NCBI RefSeq assembly: GCF_964340395.1
Contig: NC_135555.1
Coordinates: forward strand, 16,133,746 to 16,176,245
DNA from: Glandiceps talaboti
Taxonomy: Eukaryota > Hemichordata > Enteropneusta > Spengelidae
Direction of reading: 5' to 3'
DNA length: 42,500 bases
Shown: piece after piece, positions 1 through 11,944 of the stretch
How positions within the stretch are numbered: position 1 is the first letter of the stretch
Layout: each line of letters opens with the position of its first letter
Made by a program: the position numbers and the translations under genes
Notes under the pieces: model-generated
What the model was told of the DNA's origin: nothing
Seen by the model: only the letters and a program-made list of their open reading frames with translations
Database searches by the model: none

Positions 1-600
1 ATTCAATGCGACCCAGGTTTTCGAGATGTTATCGTATTAGTGTAGCCGTAAAGATTAAACGGGATCATCCAATTGTTCTGGATCAAACTCTACCAGTCAA
101 TTTTTTCCCCCACATATTAAGTTTTATCCTAATTCGAACTGGGTCTTTAGGTTTTGGCCATCGTACTGGAATCATAATATAGCCTCGTGTTGAGGTAACG
201 TTTGGATGTGGTCTCATGTTAAACTGTCATGAGATGTTGCTCTCAGGCCCGCGAAAAATTGCACAATTCTCGCGCTGTCACTCCGAAGAATCCATCGCAC
301 ACATAAAACTATCTGCGTTTTATAACAGCGTCCAATATCGGACACCTTTTCGCTCTTTTAGTTCTGTTGTAACTGTTTCTCTGCAGTGTAATCCTTAGGC
401 AGTACAAACATTCAATTAGAGAACAGATTTCCACTACACTATCCAACCTTTTACAACAGTGCAATGTCACACATTGCGAGATACTACATTCTTACATGCA
501 TGGTCTACACTGCACTCGCGATCGGTTGGCTAAAAGTAGGCCGAGCTCAAGTGTTCTTTAGTGTACTGTCTGTTACTGCATATGTGAAAAATATATGATC
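1..600. other. No gene seen
   Basis: Unique AT-rich sequence. Open frames are short, lack splice context and resemble no known protein. Confidence 0.6.
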
Positions 601-772
601 TGCACTGTGCCGTACTGTACTGTACCGTAATGTACTGTGCTGTGCTATGCTGGGATGTGCTGTGCTATGCTGTGCTACAGTTGTGTTGTGTTGTACTGTA
701 CTGTGTCATACTATACCATAATACTGTACTGTACTGTACCTTACTGTACTGTACTGTAACTGCATTGTTCTG
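601..772. repeat. Degenerate TGTAC/TGTGC pentanucleotide repeat
   Basis: Imperfect TGTAC, TGTGC and TATGC units. Open frames on both strands here (Cys/Leu-rich) are repeat artefacts. Confidence 0.85.
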
Positions 773-1456
773 TGATGAATTTTGCAGTCCAGTAATTATT
801 ACACTATGTACTGTCTTGTTCGGTAGTGTTCTGCGTTCATGAAGTACATGAATTGTGTTATACCATATAGTAACTTTACTTATATAGTTGTAATGTATAG
901 TACTGGCCTTTGCTGGGTTGTCCTGTAGTGTATGGTAACGTCTCATAATTCTTATCTTACGATACTGTAGTTTTAAACCGCATTACTATATATGCATATA
1001 CCGTGCACTGCAGTCTGTGTACTTCACCGCAACGACATTGTGCCCTGCCCTGTGCGTCACACAGTGTTCACCTCTATATGTTTCACACGCGTGTACGTGG
1101 ACCTTCACTTCAGTGAGTTACGGTACATTACCCCCTTTTCCTTCAGAACACACTCATCGTGTAGTTGTGGCCGAGTATGACATGCATGGTGCCTTTGTTT
1201 AAGTTATCCATATTTTACTGCTGCAATGATCAGACATGCATCATGTCCTATTAGATCAATATACAAACCAAGTTATTGTCTTCGAACGGAAAATATGGAT
1301 CATATACCCCTGTCGTTCTACATAATACGTAATGACAACCCGTGTCTACGTCAGTGTTTCTGTGATGCTCGAAATATGAGTCAAAACTGTCCAAAACGCC
1401 AGGATTTCCCGCGGTTTTTAATACATTATCCTTGAGGGGTATAATTATACCGATAT
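773..1456. other. No gene seen
   Basis: Non-repetitive sequence with small overlapping frames on both strands and none with recognisable motifs. Confidence 0.6.
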
Positions 1457-1601
1457 TTTTTTCGTTATTTCTGAGCCGTAATGAAATACTCATCTAGCGA
1501 CTCGTAGTGACAAGGCTCCTTAGGTCACTAGTTTTTTCGTTATTCTGAGCCGGAGAATACTCATCTAGCGACTCGTAGTGACAAGGCTCCTTAGGTCACT
1601 A
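1457..1601. repeat. Two-copy tandem duplication of about 72 bp
   Basis: TTTTTTCGTTATT, CTGAGCCG, then ACTCATCTAGCGACTCGTAG through TTAGGTCACTA occur at 1457-1531 and again at 1532-1601. The copies are nearly identical apart from a few bases in the middle, so the duplication is recent. Confidence 0.93.
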
Positions 1602-2233
1602 ATTTTTTCCTGGTTAAACGAAGAAAAATATTGAAGAATAATAACTAAATATATAAAGACTTTACGTTTATTCTTACAAAAATCCAGAAAATTTCTTAAA
1701 CCGGCACTTGTTATTTATTACTCAACGTTTCAACAGTGGGGATTTCAAATTTAAAGATGTCACGAACCTGAACTCGGTTGTGAATTTAAGTCATGGTACT
1801 CATCAGCGCTCCTATCTAAACATATAAAATAACCCGCAACACTTTCGAATTCGAAGTTTGTTAGGAATACTCTTGTAGTACATTTATTCATGCTGGCTGC
1901 CAGTAGAGTATATTTCAGAACTTAGCGGTAGGTAAAAAAACGGATCATCACAACTTGACCGTAACTCTAGATACCCTATAACTCGTTAATGAATGCCGTA
2001 AAACATCTCACCGACGTAAAATATGTCAAACAACGGCATTCTTCTCGTTAAGTTTTGAGAAAAATGACCGACATAATCTACTGATCAGATGGTAGTTTTC
2101 ACCTATCGTAAATTCTCACCAAATGTTTTGAAACACTGTTTAACGAATCGATGTCTTGAAGTGTACACGATGTTCGATATAAAATTACAAGACAGATTGA
2201 CAAATATATATATAATCTGAATATCAAATGTTG

Positions 2234-2234
2234 T

Positions 2235-2281
<47 letters not shown>

Positions 2282-2308
2282 CGACGACGACGACGACGAC
2301 GACGACGA
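2234..2308. repeat. (AAC)n(ACG)n microsatellite
   Basis: About 48 bp of AAC followed by about 27 bp of ACG. The minus-strand poly-Ser/poly-Leu frame is an artefact. Confidence 0.95.
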
Positions 2309-2486
2309 TAAGGATGGCAACATCAACAACAACATGATTATTGCATTATATATAAGGGTCGTCTTTTATATAGCTTGATCTGCAATTCCTTGGCATGATG
2401 CACTGTTATTAGATACCGTTGAAGGGTCTGGGTCATGGGAACCAAGTGTTAAATTAGATGAAGGGAATTACATGCATATCAATATA

Positions 2487-2891
2487 CAGCTAAAATGATG
2501 TAGGCCTGGTGCTTCACTCATGTGACATGACATTTAATACACACCCTCAGACAACTTCTAAAGCAAAAGAAACAATTACACTGTACATAGGTGCCATGCA
2601 CAGTGGGATGTAGAAGTAGTCAAGTTGAAATGTTGATAATTGGTTATCAAAAACAAACAACTGTAGCCATTAAAATCATCAAGTCCGTGTGTAATGTTTT
2701 CATTAGAAGCCTGTTTTTACTGCTCTGTGAAAGAATAGAAATGCTTATCAGTGTTCAACGTGGTTGGGCAAAGGATCCTGCTGTGTTTATCGTGTCTCTG
2801 TTATTGTTAGTGTAGAGTTGAAATATGTCTAGCGCTGTGTCAAAACATAATGTCCCATGAGTGAAACACCAAGCCTACATCATTTTAGCTA
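2487..2891. mobile_element. Tc1/mariner-like MITE (TA duplication)
   Basis: The left arm (2487-2528, CAGCTAAAATGATGTAGG...) is the inverse of the right arm (2850-2891) over about 42 bases with five or so mismatches. TA lies on each side (2485-2486 and 2892-2893). The 405-bp body has short open frames but nothing resembling a transposase, so it is non-autonomous. Confidence 0.75.
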
Positions 2892-3357
2892 TAGGTACAT
2901 TGGTACGGTGCCATTGACAACAAATCAAATACCAGGGCAACCAGATCAGATTGAACATGGATATAACCAATGTAAGCGATCTGTTGCAATGATATTGTAC
3001 CCTGTGATAACCGTGTTGGATTTTGAACAAGAATTAATTAGTACACGACCGTAACTGTTGTTACGTTTGGCACTGTGAAGACGATTTTATCCACCGGCTT
3101 AACAATATGCCATGAGTCAAATTGAGACATCATTTGAAAAACAGTTATACAAACTCGCCTCGAATAGTCAAAATGATTTGTACTTTGCAATTGGTACGAC
3201 ATCGTTATAGTGTTGGTTGATTTATGCATAATTGTGCATTTTTTCTGCGATTCTGATATCAACGGCAATATTTCGGCGATATTAAAAATTACGTCATCGA
3301 CTCATTTATTAGGCTCTCACAGTTACACGAGAATGGAACATTTTCCAGTAAGTAAAA

Positions 3358-3560
3358 TCATAATGATAATAATAATGATAATATTTATTCGTCCAAATAA
3401 ATTCAAAAAAGGAGCAGCGCCGTAGTGTTGAAGAGGCAGGAGGAAACTTCGGCAGGGTCAAACTGAGTGTACAGAACTGGTTAGAGATTAATCAAATCCA
3501 GCCGACGCTTAGGCGGGTTCGAACCCACGCAGAAGTGAGAGGCGTACGAGCAATTCTTCA
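3358..3560 (-). mobile_element. tRNA-derived SINE relic
   Basis: On the minus strand a tRNA-like head, GCCTCTCACTTCTGCGTGGG, leads into a B box (GGTTCGAACCC, plus-strand 3516-3526). The element then runs to an ATT-rich tail at about 3358-3380. The A box expected near 3555 is not intact, so it is probably inactive. The layout of tRNA-like head, unique body and simple-repeat tail is that of a SINE. Confidence 0.5.
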
Positions 3561-3924
3561 TATGGAACAAAATTAACACCCGGCTAAAAATTCCAGAATT
3601 GGCCATTGCCCCTTTAAAGTAGCAAAGGCCGAGGCCCCATTTTCAGCTGAAGGCCTTGTTCGAAACTTTAATGAACTTGCATAATGTACACTAAAACTTC
3701 AGATAGAGGTTCCCGTGATATAGTATAGCTGGTAAACTATAGCGTCTTTTTGTTTTGTTTTATTTTAGGTAACTAAAAATATATGTAATAATAAATGTTG
3801 TCATTTTAATATCCTTTCTGGATGGCTTGAGGGAGACACTCTCGAGTCGCTAACTATGATTCAATATACTTTAGTACAGTTACTGTAGTTCTTAGAAAGG
3901 CATAAGTATATTTCAGTAAACAGC

Positions 3925-4090
3925 AAACGTAACCACCAAGAAGCATAAAGTTACATATTGTCCCCCTCAAAAACCATCCATAATCATAAAGTCAAAAAAT
4001 AGTCCCCTGTATAGTAACCGCCACAAATCATAAAACTAAAGACTGCACTTCTTTAAAACCACCCAGAACCATAAAACCTTTAATGGAACC
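3925..4090. repeat. Degenerate relative of the 18-kb tandem array
   Basis: AACCACC...CATAAAG, GTCCCCTGTATAGTAACCGC and CATAAAA words recur with ATAAA at 3945, 3986, 4030 and 4071, a 41-44 bp spacing. Wording and order match the units at 18003-18315. Confidence 0.55.
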
Positions 4091-5085
4091 GGGATTTCTT
4101 TATCAGGATGTTATAAGCATATTTCAAACAAAAAAGTCACCATGAACCATAACATTACACGCTAATGACTTTCTTGAAAAATACTATCATCAAGTCCCGT
4201 TACCGTCCTAATACTAGATATTGGATGACACACGACACTTTCGTAAAAGACCCTACATTCAACCCAACCTGACACGTTTAGCTACATAGACATCTAACGT
4301 TTGATGTATGTAGTAACATGATCAGACCAACGGGTTGTAGACTTTGTCAACTACGTTCACAAAACACCGATAATATACGTGTATTACAAAACTTTACAAG
4401 TGTTATCACCAAACTGTTTGCTGTCTTAGTCAGAGAACCCTGCCATATCCATCACGAAAACATGTAAACCGAACAACCCTTTAAGTGTTTAATTTTTGTT
4501 CATCATTGAATCTGCAGCAACAAACGTCGTATGTCGTATGATATCGCTATCATTATTCTACTTTCTTGTCTCTTGTTCGATCGTTAACAGTGAAGCTGAA
4601 CGAGAATAATTTACTGGTTATAATAACTATACAAACATGCCAAAGTCGATCTTTTTGAACGTTTCTTTTTTATTTAAGGTGAAAGGTGAAAGGGGAAGTG
4701 TGTCATTAAGCTTCGAATTGGCCCACTTAGTTTTCAAAGACGTAAATCGAACTTAAAGACAACTATAAGATGTCAGGTTCCCACGTTGGTATTATCTTAT
4801 CAGTTGAAACACGTGGATTACAAAGGATGGTACTTTTATTCAGGATCAACCTTTTCTATAACTCCACTAGCCTCATAACTGTTTTTCTTTTCACATCGAA
4901 ATGTTAATCGTTTTCCGAGCTGGGTCTAAAAAGTCAAACTAATTATCCAACTATGCTCTGCAAGATGGTAATGTTACCAATCTTGATGCAAACGTATCAA
5001 CTTTTAATAAACGACACAAGATAATGCATGAATCCGTCTGCATTTTTTGGGATATGTTAGTCTGACATTATATTTATTTCACATT
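4091..5085. other. No gene seen
   Basis: AT-rich sequence between the degenerate tandem array and a MITE copy; all frames are heavily interrupted. Confidence 0.6.
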
Positions 5086-5288
5086 AAAGTGGCCATATGG
5101 TTAGAGATTGGGTGTTTGTTTTAGGATTTGTTACTCAATACCTTGCGAAAAGCTAAAAAAAAATGTAAGAAAAGTTTGTCAGTGTGCGTACAACAAAACA
5201 TGTTCCAATTTATTGAGTCACAAACAGGAACGTGGCATTTGTTGTTTCACACTGATTCCAAAATAAATACCCAATCCTCATCCGCGGT
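5086..5288. mobile_element. Diverged copy of the intron-2 foldback MITE
   Basis: Starts AAAGTGGCCATATGG exactly as the 27141 element. Its right part inverts to GATGAGGATTGGGTATTTATTTTGGA, written here as positions 5252-5282. Both copies share the internal TGTTTGTGACTCAATAAATTG-type segment. It is shorter (about 203 bp) and more decayed. Confidence 0.65.
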
Positions 5289-6116
5289 CACACAGAGAAG
5301 TCATTAAAATAATATGAGGGCAGGAACTTTGAACTGAGTATTGACAAGGTGACTGTAAATAAGTGGACAAAAAATATCGCCATTGATGATTCAGCCAAGT
5401 TTGCCCATGTTTTGTAACCAAGTGACTCGTACGTGTCAAACACAGAACCATGCTTTTTTGCCATATTTGGAAGAAATCGGCACTAAGTGCGTGGCTTCGA
5501 AATAGTTTTGCCAGCCACATTGTCATTGAGGATTTTATCGTATTGGAACCAATATTATTATTATTATTATTGATGTTGTTGAATATAACTGCCTAATATT
5601 ATTGTCAAAACTATAAAATTATGACCAAACATCTATGTCGTACATTGTATGTTGACGTCATATTGAAAGTATTACGTCATCACTGACGATAAGCTGTCAA
5701 GCTGGACCATTCTTCTGTGTAAGATTTTGAAATTTTTATTTCTAAAAACTTCAAAACAGCAATGGCTGAATCTTGATGAAGCATTCCATCGGGAGCAGTT
5801 TGACATAATTTCAAAAATGCTATGTGGGATATCGGTTTTAAATTGATGACAATTTTTTTATGTTTTAGATAGCGCTTGCCTACTATGTTCAAATCGCCTT
5901 ATGAGTTTTTGATACAATAGACGTTCTCCAACGTCAATATATAATACTCATACTCCTGACACGGACATATAGTGTCATAACGGCCCTATACGTATACTTC
6001 CTCAACAACGGGATGGGGGGGGGGGAGGGGGTATTGCACGATCCATAAATTTCTAAAACAATGTTTTGAATAGCGAGATGCAAGTGAGTACAAGAACAAT
6101 AATCGTCTATTGCCGA

Positions 6117-6251
6117 CGTACGTACGTACGTATGTATGTATGTATGTATGTATGTATGTATGTATGTATGTATGTATGTTTGTTTGTTTATCTGTCTGTC
6201 TGTCTGTCTGTCTGTCTGTAGTAGTAGTAGTAGTAGTAGTAGTAGTAACAT

Positions 6252-6299
<48 letters not shown>
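6117..6299. repeat. Compound (ACGT)(TATG)n(TCTG)n(AGT)n microsatellite
   Basis: ACGT units pass into TATG (to about 6178), a TTTG bridge, TCTG (6191-6219) and AGT to 6299 with one ACATT interruption. Confidence 0.96.
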
Positions 6300-9042
6300 C
6301 ACTGTAGTAGTAGAATAGTTTATTATAGTGACACGAGGTAAAGTATGACAAATCTACAAAAAAATTTACAGTACACAACCTCGCAGCCAAATGGCTTATA
6401 CATGTAATACAATAGTCACTTTAGTAAATAATACTAAACTAGAACAGAGTGCGGAGCTCATTGCAGTCAAGAAAGTGTTACATACAAGGCAAAAATAGAA
6501 GCTATGATTATAATGCACAAGTTGTCCCTTCTCTTTAAAAATATTTTCTCAATAAACTTTGCCGTATTAATCATTTTTCTTGTCATACTTTAAACCATAC
6601 TACGTATAAACACTCGTAATATTCACCCCCCCCAAAAAAAAAAAAAAAAAAATTCGTTTCAAGAACTGAAGATAGTGTCAATATTTTTTGATTATTAGTT
6701 CCCAAATTTTGCAAAACGATGCTTTTCTTTCCAGCGATTGTAACACTTTACAGTGAGATATTCATTTGGTATTTCATAAAAAAAACTGTACGTTATTTCT
6801 TTTTACTGTAGTTTCACACCTACTTGCTATATAACAAAAAGTTCACCACTCGTCAAACTCCCATTGAGATACATACTAATATGACTATTTGTATACAATG
6901 TTGGTAAATATACACAGTGAGTTGTTTCGTAATAAATTCACTGCGGGCAATATAAATGGAGGTGAGTTACAATACACGAAGCCATGTGACGTTTATATAG
7001 CTTATCGATACGACGAGAGAAGAGCTAGGAGTAGCTTTCAGTGTTTGTTTTGTACTGAAGGGGTTCAGTGACGGCGGTACGGAGTGATATGCACTTTATA
7101 CAACGACAAAGGAAGACTTTGTTGATGAATCAAAACCAGTCGACAACCAGCGAAGGTATATGTCCTTCTTTCTCTTCTTCACATTACTAATGTCGCGTTA
7201 CCTAGGTATTAACTATTGTGTCGTAGAATAATAATGTCAGGAGTACAGGGATCATATGTTTTTTTGTGTATATTGACCACTCAGATAAAGGGGTTGCTCT
7301 TAAACATTGTATACCACACCTTTCAGTTTAGTTTACTATAGCTCTATAAACTATTATAGTACACGAGCCTTGTCAACGTCGTCGGATTTGCACACCCGCT
7401 GAGGATCCTTGCACAGAAGAACACGTGAGTACCGGTTCGTCTTTCAAATGCTGAAGTTTTTAACGTCAGATTTAGTCACTGTAGCTTATTTTGTACGGGG
7501 GATTTTTTTCAAATGCGCAGGATGCTTTATGGTACCCTTCGTATGTGCCAAGGTCAGTCAGAGAGAAGTAACAACTACGTCAGCTCTGTGGTCGTGACAA
7601 CGACGTTAACTATACACTTTTCGCACGTCTGTATATTTGACCACAGCTCCTAGAGGGTTCACTCCATAATTTGACTTCGTCCATATTTTTAATGGATTTT
7701 AACAATTTGAACTCATACTTAGCCAACATATATATCTCATTTTGTAAACACGATAAAGTAAATAATTTCATTTGTTAGTTTAAGGTATTGTGCTAATATA
7801 TATTCATGTACTAGTACAGGGAATTGTACATATACATGATATATGTCAACAGTAGCACAGGGTCATCATTGCCTTCTAGGTTCTTCTGATGTACGTCTTT
7901 TTCGTCACTGCACTTCTATGCCTTCCTTCAAAACCCAATTTCTTAAGCTAATTATCAGTTATAGTCCATTATATTCTCGCATTTTTTTTTCAAAAAGAAT
8001 ATTCGAGCATTGACAACTTTTTTTTTTACATCACTTTGCCATACTGAAGACAGTGGTAAAGGTGATGCATCTTGAAAGTAAGCGGTACAAGGACTGGAAA
8101 GCCCTTCAAGTGACTCGTGTTACTGACCACACAATCGGATGAAACATAACCCTACGTTGTATATTTAAATTGGACTATTGAAAAGTCTTGAATTATACAG
8201 CTAATGCCGGTGATCTTCTCTCTCAGAGACGTGTAGACTGTCATGAAATGGACATAGTTCTAGGCTATGAAATGCATAGTTAATATATTATTCGACGTGC
8301 ACCACCGGACTCGAGGGGGACGTGACGGTCTGATGTGTGTATTCAAGGTACTGGCCGGGTTGGTTGTGGTTGGGTTCAGGGGTGACCAAATTCCAGGCCA
8401 GAACGGATGGGGCATATGCCCTTTTCAGTGTCCTGAATTCGGTCATGATGAAAACATAGGAAGGTGTAATTACAAATGTATTCGGTTTATTGGACTCACG
8501 CACTTGTTGTAAAACAGCTGTCGCTAAAAAACAAATCAAAAGTAAAGTAAACGGAAACGATTGTTACCTTCGAAATCGTTGTACAAGGACAAAGGATCAC
8601 AATGTGTAACGTGAATGTTTCAAGTAGTAAATTTTATCACTACCTGAAGCATGCATAGCGACGTAGGTATGTCGAAGTTTGATTAAAGCACGTATTACAG
8701 GTGTATGAAAACATGGGGAATGCTAATTTTACAAGGGTACGGTAAATTCCATAGCGGAAGGGAAACTTGTGGAGGAGTGTTGATGAGATGCGGGTACCTT
8801 GACGAGGCATTGCAATAACCGAATTGAATCAAAGTGATCATGAAGCTCGGTTCCAATACTCTTGCGTGTTGTCGTTACCCAACTGTAAATGTGAAATGTG
8901 TTTTCACACTCACAGTGAATTGGGGGGAATTTTGAGACCAGCAAGTTGTGTAACTCTTGAAGGGTGGAGCGCCCTCCTTCAAAGAATCACCACATAGATT
9001 CATCCTAATAGAAACGTATTTATTCTAACACTGAAGTAGGTG
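6300..9042. other. No gene seen
   Basis: 2.7 kb of mostly unique AT-rich DNA with homopolymer runs at 6627-6650 and 8018. Frames of 60-83 codons show no domain and no consistent splice sites. Confidence 0.55.
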
Positions 9043-9055
9043 AGGTCAAAGGTCA
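9043..9055 (+). promoter_or_regulatory. Perfect DR1 nuclear-receptor element
   Basis: AGGTCA-A-AGGTCA is the direct repeat bound by RXR, HNF4 and COUP-TF type receptors. It lies 11 kb upstream of the transporter start; use in vivo is unknown. Confidence 0.3.
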
Positions 9056-9979
9056 ATTATTCCCCATCATGACAAGGACTATGAAGTACATTTATAGAGT
9101 AGTAGATACAAGCACTGCATAAAATATCATGAATATATAATAGCAAATATAACTGTAGTGTTTGATCAATAAATCCCCATTATAGTATTTTATTTACTCT
9201 TTACTGCAAGTGGCAATTACTGCATCTAAAAAAAATACCGAGACATGAGAACTTGATATTTGTGCTTTAATAGTGCTAATAAATACTATGATTATAGAAA
9301 TAACAGCATACTTGAAATCGCAAAATGTACATATATATATAAATTTATATATCGTTACATTTTACAGTCAAGAGTTTGGTGACTGCTGATGAGTATACGA
9401 TCAGTGATTTATACTTATTCATACTTATTTCACGTCATTAGCATTGGTCAATAATGACACATACACGTGCGTGTCATGTGGAGACACAATCTCTGCTGAC
9501 GTCAACTTCAAGTTTAGTGCATTCTTGCATATGTTAGATCCAGTGTAGAAGTGATTGATTGATTGAAGGTCATTTATCAAATTTGTCAAGACTGTTATAT
9601 GTAACTGTTATATGTCTTCCCTTTTGTTGCAATCGCGTCATTCAATTCGTCTGTCATCCTCATACAACGTCAGTGGGATTCCTCAAGATTAGAGACACTT
9701 GTTGAAGTTGTCAAAGGATACGTACAATGCAAACCAGTTGACTTGAAACAAAATGTGGCTCAACTGAATTATAGTTAGTAGGTTGTCATCAATTATATAT
9801 ATACATACATACTAGATGTACGAATATTGTGAAAACTCTTGAATCCTTCTCAAGACATATTTTAGAATTGGGTAATCCAACTCCACGATGTACACTAGCA
9901 GGCATTTCACCAATTATAGCATTATCACTAATATAGAACACTCGATGTTGTCTTGTAATTGAACCCTCCTCATTTAAAA

Positions 9980-10107
9980 CTCAGACCACCAACGCTGGTT
10001 GTCTGAGATGTAAGCTTCATCAGTTCCGGGAACCCATGTACTTTTGGTTCCCACACCATACCAAAAGACGGACGATTTCCTGGAGGAGAGGATGTGGGAA
10101 CTATCCT
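9980..10107. other. Cluster of competing short stem-loops
   Basis: CTCAGACCACCA (9980-9991) pairs with TGGTTGTCTGAG (9996-10007). CTTTTGGT (10041-10048) pairs perfectly with ACCAAAAG (10060-10067). GTTCCCACACC (10047-10057) can instead pair with GGATGTGGGAAC (10090-10101). The second and third stems exclude each other. Function unknown. Confidence 0.35.
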
Positions 10108-10373
10108 GCTGGTGGTTCTCAGGTTATTAAGATATATCTAATTTCCACGTACTACATGTAATATCCACACTTGGTCTAGATGTGGATCAAAATTCTATCA
10201 CTCTGTTATAGTAGCGAAATCCAAATGACAACGATATTGTAATGTGCTGACATTGTTCTGCTACAGTAAAACCTACAATTTGGTAACGGACGAGATAGCC
10301 ATACCAACACTACGTACCGCACTATCTTTTATCAATCGATTTGATTCTTAGTTGCGGTCTCATGTTAACTATC

Positions 10374-10440
<67 letters not shown>

Positions 10441-10504
10441 AACAGACAGACTGAAAGGTACACACTCACGCGCGCACACACACACGCACACATACATACA
10501 TACA

Positions 10505-10537
<33 letters not shown>

Positions 10538-10689
10538 TACATACATACATACATACACACACACACATACATACATACGTACATACATACATACATACAT
10601 ACACACATACACACATACACACATACACACATACATACATACATACATACATACATACATACATACATACATACATACATACATACATT
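10374..10689. repeat. Compound (CAGA)n(CATA)n microsatellite
   Basis: CAGA units from 10374 to about 10450, a CA/CG-rich bridge, then CATA units with CACA interruptions to 10689. Read on the minus strand this is TATG followed by TCTG, the same order as the other loci. Confidence 0.96.
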
Positions 10690-11547
10690 TGCATAAATTT
10701 AGACATCTTGTGTAACACAACAGTTATAAACGTAATACAGTCTGTTAAAGAAAGTCGTACAACATTCTGAAGGGTGGGATAATTATGGCTCTCATTTCAA
10801 TTATAATACCATGATGATGATGATAACATGAATGCCGTATTAATCAAATATACGTTTAGTGGTAAAACACTCATCATAGTTTCATTCATCGCCGTTTATC
10901 CTCATCATCTGCAGGCTAAAGATGACAATAAACGTTGATTGATTTACAAAGGGGTACATGTATATATTAGTCGAGTTGTTCCATTTTCCTTTGTTTAGTC
11001 TGTGTGGATGAGATATGGTTTCAGATCGAATTGGAGCGAGTAGAACTTTATATCTTCCTGATGGGCATCGTCATTCATTAATCAGTGCTGTCAGCAAAAT
11101 TTAGGGACCCTTCATCCGTAATTACAAAGGGGGGCAAGGGGGAAATCAAGCCCAATCTGTGGCATAAAACGTCCCCTAGTCCGTTGAGCTAAAAGGTGAC
11201 GCCCCCCCCCATGTAAATACTGAAGGCTCCCTTACCAACAAAGTGTCTGCAGATCAACGGACTTCTTAAGGCCATGTAATGTTTGTATTCGAATTCTGCT
11301 GACGTGTATGAGAAGTAAACTAAATACTATGCACTAGCCGTAACTTGACATATATTTTCAATTTGATAATCAACAATGTGTTCACTGAACATTGTTACAA
11401 TACCAATAATTAGACTTTGCATATGTTAATTAGAGGTCAGTTTTATCCACAGGTAGTACAGTAACAAGTTGAAACCGTGCTTACATTGGGCCCGCTGGTT
11501 TTAGAGTACGGACCCAAAAATCAATCCTTGTACCATATTACAGCAAC
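10690..11547. other. No gene seen
   Basis: Unique sequence with a C run at 11203; no supported coding or RNA feature. Confidence 0.55.
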
Positions 11548-11944
11548 TTTCACAATACCACTCATGCAACTCTCCTGTTTGATACAACCACGCAGAAACC
11601 AATAAGAAACTGGACATGCCACACTTTAAGATAGCAAGATTGAATGAGTACAGTTTCTTGCTACATTTTGTCTTAGTGAAATGAACTACCCATGCCACTA
11701 TACAGACATCAAATGAACACCGCAAAGGACATTTTAATTACGGGCCCTTCATCAATTGTTTGATACTAAGAAAAACATTGGCGCCTGAATGTCTGCATGG
11801 GGTTGCAATACATTGAACTGGTTTGTTTCATTTAGACTAAATGTAGCAAAAAATGCGATCTTGTTATTGAAGTGTGGCATGTCCAGTTTCTTATTGGTTT
11901 CTGTGTGGTTGTATCAAACAGAAAAGGTGCACGGTATTGCGAAA
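11548..11944. repeat. Foldback inverted repeat, arms about 120-140 bp
   Basis: Left arm 11548-11686 and right arm 11824-11944 are inverse; the best-kept block is TTTGATACAACCAC.CAGAAACC followed by AATAAGAAACTGGACATGCC. The frames on opposite strands that share the peptide KCGMSSFLLVS arise from this inversion, not from coding. No target duplication was resolved. Confidence 0.75.
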
